51,061 nucleotides of DNA from positions 1-51,061 of the forward strand of contig JAOLZA010000012.1 of assembly GCA_028343615.1 (NCBI GenBank), written 5' to 3'. Both the position numbers and the translations under genes were made by a program. Under the pieces are notes generated by a model. That model was given only the letters and a program-made list of their open reading frames with translations. It searched no databases and had not been told where the DNA came from. Shown here piece after piece: positions 44,161 to 51,061 of the stretch. The DNA is from Verrucomicrobiota bacterium. Its GTDB lineage: Bacteria > Verrucomicrobiota > Verrucomicrobiia > Limisphaerales > UBA1100. How positions within the stretch are numbered: the first letter of the stretch is position 1; every line of letters starts with the position of its first letter.

Positions 44161-45752
44161 GCGAGGCAGTAAAACCCACCCCCGTGCGCTTCGCATGGCT
44201 GCGGAGCATCGAGCTCAACGCGGTGTTGGTGAAAGACCTCCGCCAAGCCGCGCGCAACTGGTCGGTCACCGGCGCGGTACTATTGATGATGGCCATTTTC
44301 TTCATGGTTTGCCTGGCCTTTTTGCTAAGCGACGAAATGGCCGGACGCGGCAATTACCTCGGCGCGCAGCTTTTCGCCTCCGTCGCAGGCGTGATGATGG
44401 CGGTCACCTTTATTTTCCTGCCCATTTACGTAGGCATCCGGTCCATCGCCGAGCGCGCTAGCACTAGCGCGGATTTGCTCTACATCACTACCATGAGCCC
44501 TGCGCGCATCATCGCCGGCAAATTCCTCAGCGGGGCAGCCTTGGTGGGGATCTTCTTCACGGCGGCGCTGCCCTTCATGGTGTTCAGCTATTTGCTGCGC
44601 GGCATTGATCTACCCACCATCTTGCTGACAGTGGGCTACCTGTACGTACTAAACTGCCTACTTCTACTGGCGGCAATGATGCTGGCTTCAATGAGGATCC
44701 ATTTCATTTTCAAAATCCTCATCGCATTGTTTGTTGGGTTGCCATTGATATTTTATTCCATGGCTGCGGTTCTCGGCACAGCAGTGATTGCCGGATTTGG
44801 CGGAGCTCTTTCGGGTGGCCGATTCTTGGCGGAGGCCCTACCCATCATCCTTACCATACTACTGAATATTGGCCTTGCGGGCGGATTGCTGTTTTTCCTG
44901 TGTGTTTCATTTATCACCCCGCGGACTGCCAATCGCGAGTTTCCGCTACGCGTGTATTGCGCGGTGATGTGGGCAGTAGTCGGGCTGGAGTTAGGCGTGT
45001 GGGCTTTGGCAGAAGATGACTGGAAAATATTTGGCTATGGATTTGGAATCTTCTGCGGGCTGCTGGGGGCACTGGGGGTTTTTTACGCCATCGGACAGGA
45101 GGATCACCTCAGCGTGCGAGTGCGTCGTGATATCCCGCGTAACCCCCTTCGCCGGGCGGTGGCATTTTTATTTTTCAACGGCGCATTCAGTGGGTTAAAA
45201 CTGAGTATTGTGTTCAGTTTTGGAGGAGTACAGCTAATATCCGCTGGCTTGGAAGCATGGCCCATGCTCACGGGAAGTTCCTCGGGCATACATGATAGGA
45301 TTGAATTTCGTACCGGCTTCTTAATGCTGGGATTGTACATCATCGCGCATGCGCTAATGTCACTGTGGATCCATCGTACATGGATGCCAACGCGCAGCCC
45401 AATGTGGCCGCGGTTGTTTTTTTTGGTGAGTATCGTAATTCCGTATTGCGCCACTTTTGTGATTTACTATCTGTTCACCCAGGATTTTCTTGAGGACACA
45501 ACGATCCCCGGTATCATGCTCAATTCTCTCTATGCCATCGCCGATGGGGATGAGAAGAGTGTATGGGCCCACCTAATTGCCGCGTTGGTGCTGACGGTGG
45601 GGGCTCTGGCGTTGAATGCAAAATGGATTTTCAGGCGCCTCAAGGATTTCAAACCCTACGAACGACCGAAGACTCCTGTGGCACATACAGCATCTGTAAC
45701 AGTCACGCCATCTGCAACTCATGAAGGCCCCACTCCGCCAAAGCTTGATTGA
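44157..45752 (+). CDS. ABC-2 type permease
   Basis: A 531-residue polytopic membrane protein with about 12 hydrophobic helices, starting after a short basic N-terminus. The block LLYITTMSPARIIAGKFLSGAAL is a typical ABC-2 permease segment. It follows the ATPase gene in ATGA overlap, so the two form one transporter. The C-terminal ~40 residues are basic and then Pro/Thr-rich, ending in the cytoplasm. It is larger than usual ABC-2 permeases (about 250-400 aa), as it seems to hold two halves. Its 3' end overlaps the DUF58 gene by 32 bases. Confidence 0.85.
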   Translation: MSEAVKPTPVRFAWLRSIELNAVLVKDLRQAARNWSVTGAVLLMMAIFFMVCLAFLLSDEMAGRGNYLGAQLFASVAGVMMAVTFIFLPIYVGIRSIAERASTSADLLYITTMSPARIIAGKFLSGAALVGIFFTAALPFMVFSYLLRGIDLPTILLTVGYLYVLNCLLLLAAMMLASMRIHFIFKILIALFVGLPLIFYSMAAVLGTAVIAGFGGALSGGRFLAEALPIILTILLNIGLAGGLLFFLCVSFITPRTANREFPLRVYCAVMWAVVGLELGVWALAEDDWKIFGYGFGIFCGLLGALGVFYAIGQEDHLSVRVRRDIPRNPLRRAVAFLFFNGAFSGLKLSIVFSFGGVQLISAGLEAWPMLTGSSSGIHDRIEFRTGFLMLGLYIIAHALMSLWIHRTWMPTRSPMWPRLFFLVSIVIPYCATFVIYYLFTQDFLEDTTIPGIMLNSLYAIADGDEKSVWAHLIAALVLTVGALALNAKWIFRRLKDFKPYERPKTPVAHTASVTVTPSATHEGPTPPKLD

Positions 45753-46587
45753 CGGCGAACAGGTGGGACTGCGTTACGCGCTGTGCCTGCCTAACTCGCC
45801 GATGAGCGGAGTGCGCGGCGAACGCCTCGGCCACCGCGCGGGTAGTTCGGTGGATTTTCAGGATTACCGCGAATACCAACCTGGCGATGACCTCCGCCAT
45901 ATTGACTGGAACGCATACGCCCGCAGCAATCAACTCATCGTCAAACTGCATCGTGAGGAAGTGCAGCCGCATCTTGACCTCATTCTTGATACATCGGCCT
46001 CGATGAATTTGCCTGACACCGATAAGCCCGCAGCGCTGCATCAACTCGCCGCGCTGCTCGCCACCGCGGCCGCCAACGCGCGTTGCTCGCAGGCGCTGTG
46101 GATGACCGGCGAAGGCTTCGAACGTGTCCGCAACGACACCCAACCACCCGGTGCATGGGGCGAGCTGCCGATGGGCGGCGCGCGTTCATTTGAGGAAGCC
46201 CACGGATTGCTGCCCCCGCGCCTGCGCCGTCAAGGGATGCGGGTGATCATCAGCGATCTCCTGTGGTCCGGTGATCCGCTGCCCACGCTGCGCAAGCTCT
46301 CCGAGGGCGCGGCCAGTTTACACGTCATACAATTGCTCGCACGCACAGATGCCACCGCACCCGAGCCGGGCAATATGCAATTGCAGGATCACGAAACCGG
46401 CGAAACACTTTCCATTTATATCGACGCCAGCATCCGCCAAACCTACCGCGACACGCTCCGTAGCCTGCAACAAAGCTGGCACAACGCCTGCAAACAAACT
46501 GGCGCGCAACTCACCACCCTCATCGCCGAAGACCTCGGCCAGTCGCTGTCCGCGCTGGAGGAAATCCAACTGCTGGAGCCCGCCTGA
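45721..46587 (+). CDS. DUF58 domain protein
   Basis: A 288-residue cytoplasmic protein. The conserved N-terminal block DFQDYREYQPGDDLRHIDWNAYARSNQL is the hallmark of DUF58. LDLILDTSASM follows, a vWA-like metal-site motif (D90-T-S92-A-S94). DUF58 proteins usually lie next to MoxR ATPases and may be vWA-type partners. The start at 45721 overlaps the permease gene by 32 bases. No alternative ATG would keep the conserved N-terminal block, so this start is probably right. Its stop shares one base with the next start (TGATG). Confidence 0.9.
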   Translation: MKAPLRQSLIDGEQVGLRYALCLPNSPMSGVRGERLGHRAGSSVDFQDYREYQPGDDLRHIDWNAYARSNQLIVKLHREEVQPHLDLILDTSASMNLPDTDKPAALHQLAALLATAAANARCSQALWMTGEGFERVRNDTQPPGAWGELPMGGARSFEEAHGLLPPRLRRQGMRVIISDLLWSGDPLPTLRKLSEGAASLHVIQLLARTDATAPEPGNMQLQDHETGETLSIYIDASIRQTYRDTLRSLQQSWHNACKQTGAQLTTLIAEDLGQSLSALEEIQLLEPA

Positions 46588-48356
46588 TGCCGACGATCAC
46601 TTATCCCCTCGCGTGGCTCGCAGTCATCAGCTTGCCTTTGTTGGCGGCGATTTATTTTTTGCGGTATCGTTTTCGCAAACTGCCGGTTTCCAGTTTGTTG
46701 CTATGGCAAATGCAAAAGGAATCGCCCGAAGGCGGCCGCCGCCTTGAGACGCCCAAGTTTCCGCCCATCTTTTTTATTGAGTTACTCATCCTTGCCCTGC
46801 TCGTCTTCGCTGCGCTGGGACCGCGCTGGCAATTGCCGCACACCACCCGACCGCTGATTGTAGTGCTCGACGATTCCCTTTCGATGAGCGCCGGCCCTGC
46901 CGGCCAACAACCGCGCGATGAAGCGCTGAAATTGTTAAATGAAATTTTGGCCGAACGCGATTTTGCAAGCTATCAACTTATCGCCGCCGGCGCGGGCCCG
47001 CGCTTGCTCGGCGACACCGTGCCGCATCCGAATCAACTCAAAGACCAAATCTCGCTCTGGACTTGCAGCGCCAACGCCGCCGATCTCGATGCCGCGCTGG
47101 CCCTCGCGCGCAATCTCCGCAAAGGTGATGCCGATGTGCTCGTGCTTACCGACCACGCCCCCGCCGAAACCGATCTCCCGCCCGGCCGCATCCGCTGGGA
47201 AGCCGTTGGTAAACCCCGTGTTAATTTCGCCTTCGTCAACGCCGCCCGCACACCGCACGCCGCGGGCGATCGTTGCCTTTTTGAAGTCGCCAACCTTTCC
47301 GCCAGCGCCGCCACCAATACATTGCGCGTCACTGCCGGCCAACAGGTCGTTTATGAAAAGCGATTACTCTTGGAAACCAATCGTACCCACCGTGTCACCT
47401 TGCCCGTGCCTGCCACGATGGGCACGCTGCGCGCAGAGCTGGGTGACGACGCGTTAATGGGCGACAACCGTGCCGCTTTGGTGCGCCCGCGCCGACGGCT
47501 GGTGCGTGTGCAAATGTCTGTGACCGACACCAACCTTGCGCAACTCATCACCGAAACCCTTGCCGCCACTGGCCTGCGCGCGCCGACAAATCAACCACCA
47601 GAACTGGTTATCCACCAAAGCGACACCCTGCCCGCCGGGCGCGAGGCCTGGGGCCTGCACTTTGTGCCTGTGCCCGAAAAAGCCGAACGTTTCACCGGCC
47701 CGTTTGTGATGGACACCACCCATCCACTCACGCACGGCCTCACGCTGCCGGGCATCGTGTGGGGTGCCAATGCCACCGCCACCAATGCGCCCGGGCATTT
47801 GCCCATCATCACTGCCGGCAACGTGCCGTTGGTCACCACCCGCTCCGACCGCCGCGAGCGTGAACAAGTGACGCTGCACTTCGCTCCCACACAGTCCACC
47901 GTGCAGGACACCCCGCAATGGCCCGCGCTATTTTGGAATTTACTCCACTGGCGCGCGCGCGCGCAGCCGGGTTTGCCGGAAAACAATCTGCGCCTCGGCG
48001 CGGAAGTGCCCTACCGCCCGCGGGGTAAAACCGCGACGCTCACGTTTCCTGATAAAACAGAACAGCAACTCGACACGCCCAGCGGTGAAATCCTTCTGCC
48101 GGTCAAGCAATCGGGCGTGTACACGGTGTTTTCCGGTGCACAAACGAATCGGCTGCGTGAATCATTTGCGGTCAATTTCCTCGCGGGCGCAGAATCTAAT
48201 CTCTCGGCTGCGATCACCGACAAGTGGGGTGCTTGGGGCACAGAAGAAGAGGTGCGCTACGAATACGCTTCAGTTTTGCCTTATTTAATTCTGTTGGCCC
48301 TAGCCGGTGCGTTAGCGCATTTGTGGATGATTGCACGCCAAAGGGGGCGCACTTAA
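46587..48356 (+). CDS. BatA/aerotolerance-like membrane protein with vWA motif
   Basis: A 589-residue protein. Helices lie at about 8-26 and 60-77, separated by a basic loop (RYRFRKLPVSSLLLWQ) typical of the BatA N-terminal domain. A vWA domain follows, with DDSLSM giving D95-x-S97-x-S99, the MIDAS-like start. A long beta-rich part comes next, and a C-terminal helix at about 563-583. This two-helix plus vWA design is that of BatA-family membrane proteins that partner MoxR. It starts at the last base of the DUF58 stop. MIDAS residues are present in the first motif, so metal binding is plausible. Ligand unknown. Confidence 0.85.
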   Translation: MPTITYPLAWLAVISLPLLAAIYFLRYRFRKLPVSSLLLWQMQKESPEGGRRLETPKFPPIFFIELLILALLVFAALGPRWQLPHTTRPLIVVLDDSLSMSAGPAGQQPRDEALKLLNEILAERDFASYQLIAAGAGPRLLGDTVPHPNQLKDQISLWTCSANAADLDAALALARNLRKGDADVLVLTDHAPAETDLPPGRIRWEAVGKPRVNFAFVNAARTPHAAGDRCLFEVANLSASAATNTLRVTAGQQVVYEKRLLLETNRTHRVTLPVPATMGTLRAELGDDALMGDNRAALVRPRRRLVRVQMSVTDTNLAQLITETLAATGLRAPTNQPPELVIHQSDTLPAGREAWGLHFVPVPEKAERFTGPFVMDTTHPLTHGLTLPGIVWGANATATNAPGHLPIITAGNVPLVTTRSDRREREQVTLHFAPTQSTVQDTPQWPALFWNLLHWRARAQPGLPENNLRLGAEVPYRPRGKTATLTFPDKTEQQLDTPSGEILLPVKQSGVYTVFSGAQTNRLRESFAVNFLAGAESNLSAAITDKWGAWGTEEEVRYEYASVLPYLILLALAGALAHLWMIARQRGRT

Positions 48357-48365
48357 ACACGACAG

Positions 48366-51061
48366 ATGACGTTGATGAGTCCAATTTGGTTGTTGCTGCT
48401 CGTGCCACTTGGCGCCGCGCTGGTGACGTGGCCACTTCCCGGGCGCGGGTTGAACATTGTACGCGCCATCACACTCGGCCTGTTGGTGCTGGCGATGGCA
48501 CAACCGGCGGTGCGGCTGCCTGATCGCCATGGTGTTTTGGTGGTGGTGGCCGATCGCAGCGCGTCGATGCCCACGCGTGGCGGGACGGATCAACTCGAGG
48601 CCATCAAACAACTGCACAGTGAGATGAGCGAAGGCGACCGCTTAGCGATAGTGAGTTTTGGGCGCGAAGCGGGCATCGAACGCGCGCCGGGCTCCGATGG
48701 GCTTGATGAATTTTCCGGCAAAGTGGACGACCAACACTCGCGCCTCGCGCACGCATTGGACCGCTCGCTGGCGTTGATTCCGCCAGGTAAGGGCGGGCGA
48801 ATTCTGGTGTTGTCGGATGGACACTGGACAGGCCGTGACCCAGGGGCAATCGCAGCGCGCGCGGCGGGGCGCGGCATTGCGATTGACCACCGCTGGATAA
48901 GCCGCACGCGCAGCGAAGACCTCGCCATCAGTAGTTTGCAGGCGCCGGGCGATGTCCTCCCGGGGCAGGCGTTTATGATTTCTGGATGGGTGAATTCGCC
49001 ACGCGCACAGGAAATCGAGTATGAATTGCGCCGACACGATACGATCATCGCCTCGGGAAAACGCGAAGTGCCGATGGGTCTCTCGCGCCTGCTTTTTCGC
49101 GACCGGCCTTCGCTGTCGGGCACGGCGGCGTACTCGCTAAACATCCGCGCCATGGCCACTGATGCCACCGATGCTATTCCGGAAAACAACACGGCCCGCG
49201 CGTTGGTGGGCGTGCGCGGGCGCAAGCCGTTGTTGTTGGTTTCCAACTTCGGCGCACAAAGCGGCTTGGCGCGATTGCTCGTGCAAGGCGGCACCACCCT
49301 CGTCGCGCGCACGCCGGCGCAGTGCAATTGGAGCCTCGAAGATTTATCGCGCTGGTCAGCGGTTATTTTGGAAAACGTAATGGCCGGCGACCTCGGCCTC
49401 GACGGGATGGAGGCACTGCGCGATTGGGTGCGCGAAACCGGTTCGGGAATGATGATGACCGGTGGCGAAAAATCCTACGCGCCCGGCGGCTACTATCAAT
49501 CGCCTATCGAACCCATCCTGCCGGTGACACTGGAAAGGCGGAATGAAATCCGAAAACTACAGACGGCTATCGTGGTGGTAATGGATCGTTCCGGCTCAAT
49601 GGGAATGAGCGTAAGCGGCGGTAAAACCAAAATGGACCTCGCCAACCTCGGCGCAGCGCAGGTGTTGGATTTGCTTTCGCCCACGGATGAGTTCGGCGTT
49701 ATCGCTGTGGATAGCGCGCCCAACACCGAATTACGGCTGGACACTGCCGAGAAAAACCAAACGCCCTTTTTCCGCCGGAAAATCCTGAGCATCCAACCGG
49801 GCGGTGGCGGCATTTATGTGTACGTCGCGCTGGAGGCGGCGGCCAAAATGCTGCAGCGCGCCAAGGCGGTGAATAAGCATATCATTTTGTTTTCCGACGC
49901 GCAGGATTCCGAGGAGCCGGGTAATTACAAAGACCTCGTCGGGAAAATGCGCGAAGCCGGCATCACCATCAGTGTCATCGGCCTCGGCACGGATAAGGAT
50001 GTGGACGCAGATTTATTGAAGGACATTGCCAAGCTTGGTGAAGGGAATGTTTATTTCACCGACCGACCCACGGAAATTCCGCGCATCTTCGCGCAGGACA
50101 CCTTTGCCGTGGCGCGCAACACCTTCATCAAGGAAGCAACCGCCGTAAAAATCCTCACGGACTTCAGCACGCTCGGCGCGCAAGGGCAATGGGCACCACC
50201 GGCGTTGGGCGGCTACAATCTCACGTACGCCCGCAAACGCGCCAGTGTTGGAATGATGACGCAGGACGAATACACCGCACCCGGTGTGGCGTGGTGGCAA
50301 GTGGGCGCGGGACGCGTGGTGTGTTTCACCGGCGAAGCGGATGGTACCTACGCGGGCGACTTCGCGAAATGGAAGGACGCCGGCGATTTTTATGCGACGC
50401 TCGCGCGCTGGGCGGCAGGGCGTCCGGCGGAATTGCCGGACAACATGCTGCTCACGCAGGAAGTGCGCGATGGCGTTTGTGTTGTGCAACTGCACTTGGA
50501 TCCCGCCCGCGCAGAGCGAATTACCAAACGCCCCAAGCTCACCACATTGCGTGGTTTGCCCGGTGAAGCACCGCGTAAAACGACTGGCCATCTTAACTGG
50601 AAAACTGCCGACCTGCTTGAAGCCACCCTGCCCCTGCAAGGTGGCGAGACATTACTGAGCAGCGTGAACTTCGGCCAAAACCTCGTGCAAACGCTTGCGC
50701 CCGTTTGCCTGCCGTATTCGCCGGAGTTTGCGCCCGACCGCCCCAACCGAGGCCGCCTCGCGCTGGCCGGTCTCAGCCGCACCTCCAATGGACAAGCCCG
50801 CCTCGCGCTGGCAGATATTTGGGACACCCTACCGCGCCAACCGCGCCACCTGCCGCTTGCCGTTTGGCTGGTGCTCGCAGCGTTGGTTTTATTTTTGCTC
50901 GAAGTCTTCCAAAGACGCACCGGCTTCTTTGGCACAAAACTCCGCGCGACCAGTTCCGAAGACGGCATCCTCGCCGGCCCCACTCAAAAACGCAAACGCA
51001 CCACCCTCGCCAGCGCCGCCAACGAGTCCGAGGAAGAAACCGGACTCAAACTCCCCAAACG
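48366..51061 (+). CDS. Membrane vWA protein with two MIDAS-like motifs (3' end outside window)
   Basis: The frame is open from ATG 48366 to the window edge (898 codons, no stop seen), nine bases after the BatA-like gene. N-terminal helices lie at about 6-22 and 30-50. A first MIDAS-like motif ADRSASM begins at D63, followed by a vWA-like domain. A GATase1-like part lies near 280-400 (LLLVSNFGAQSGL, TGGEKSYAPGGYY). A second vWA domain starts at D407 (MDRSGSM), followed by VIAVDSAP and GGGGIYVYVALE. A C-terminal helix lies near 829-850, followed by a basic tail. Exported or membrane-bound with domains outside is most likely. The C-terminus is missing. Confidence 0.85.
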   Translation, partial: MTLMSPIWLLLLVPLGAALVTWPLPGRGLNIVRAITLGLLVLAMAQPAVRLPDRHGVLVVVADRSASMPTRGGTDQLEAIKQLHSEMSEGDRLAIVSFGREAGIERAPGSDGLDEFSGKVDDQHSRLAHALDRSLALIPPGKGGRILVLSDGHWTGRDPGAIAARAAGRGIAIDHRWISRTRSEDLAISSLQAPGDVLPGQAFMISGWVNSPRAQEIEYELRRHDTIIASGKREVPMGLSRLLFRDRPSLSGTAAYSLNIRAMATDATDAIPENNTARALVGVRGRKPLLLVSNFGAQSGLARLLVQGGTTLVARTPAQCNWSLEDLSRWSAVILENVMAGDLGLDGMEALRDWVRETGSGMMMTGGEKSYAPGGYYQSPIEPILPVTLERRNEIRKLQTAIVVVMDRSGSMGMSVSGGKTKMDLANLGAAQVLDLLSPTDEFGVIAVDSAPNTELRLDTAEKNQTPFFRRKILSIQPGGGGIYVYVALEAAAKMLQRAKAVNKHIILFSDAQDSEEPGNYKDLVGKMREAGITISVIGLGTDKDVDADLLKDIAKLGEGNVYFTDRPTEIPRIFAQDTFAVARNTFIKEATAVKILTDFSTLGAQGQWAPPALGGYNLTYARKRASVGMMTQDEYTAPGVAWWQVGAGRVVCFTGEADGTYAGDFAKWKDAGDFYATLARWAAGRPAELPDNMLLTQEVRDGVCVVQLHLDPARAERITKRPKLTTLRGLPGEAPRKTTGHLNWKTADLLEATLPLQGGETLLSSVNFGQNLVQTLAPVCLPYSPEFAPDRPNRGRLALAGLSRTSNGQARLALADIWDTLPRQPRHLPLAVWLVLAALVLFLLEVFQRRTGFFGTKLRATSSEDGILAGPTQKRKRTTLASAANESEEETGLKLPK

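Overview
The window is about 51 kb of dense bacterial chromosome that looks like a marine or freshwater member of the Verrucomicrobiota (PVC group; Pedosphaera/Limisphaerales-like). This is inferred from gene content, not from a marker gene. The content includes a formylglycine-type sulfatase, a DUF3500 protein, a Tat-exported Gfo/Idh/MocA oxidoreductase, a PQQ-type beta-propeller protein, MoxR/DUF58/vWA clusters, a Ser-rich secretin operon and a tyrosine-recombinase arm domain of a type I associate with this phylum. Few start codons have a clear Shine-Dalgarno sequence. Many genes instead overlap their upstream neighbour as ATGA, GTGA, TAGTG or TGATG. No tRNA, rRNA, CRISPR array, insertion sequence or prophage was seen.

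Layout. (1) 1-808: 3' end of an MFS transporter (+), meeting a five-gene minus-strand operon whose stop codon interlocks with its own. (2) 11830 down to 805: large AsmA-like envelope protein, M20 dipeptidase, two membrane-fused spermidine-synthase-like proteins, and a DUF3445/haem-dependent oxidative N-demethylase-like protein. (3) 11952-12677: a GT2 glycosyltransferase (+). (4) 18563 down to 12674: a type II secretion/type IV pilus operon (GspE/PilB ATPase, PilM/GspL-like, PilO/GspM-like, secretin), preceded by several inverted repeats. (5) 18854-19879: a lipoprotein (+). (6) 27015 down to 19901: a secreted thioredoxin-like protein with an in-frame TGA, a sulfatase, a DUF3500 protein and pyruvate carboxylase. 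(7) 27159-30866: EF-hand repeat protein with a strong terminator, PQQ-like propeller protein, and Tat-signal oxidoreductase (+). (8) 38555 down to 30936: one 2539-residue membrane-anchored multidomain protein. (9) 38785 to the window end: an eight-gene plus-strand cluster (coiled-coil membrane protein, MoxR ATPase, large membrane protein, ABC ATPase and permease, DUF58, BatA-like vWA protein, second vWA protein cut by the window edge).

The three points most worth following are these. First, the 25978-27015 gene is open through a single in-frame TGA. A hairpin of the size, spacing and loop composition expected of a bacterial SECIS element follows it, so it is a candidate selenoprotein, possibly a family not yet recognised. 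Second, the 2539-residue protein joins a recombinase-type DNA-binding arm, a transmembrane helix, a fungalysin-like protease, LamG and NHL-like modules and a metzincin zinc site in one chain. Third, the eight-gene MoxR/ABC/vWA cluster reads as one envelope machine of unknown role.
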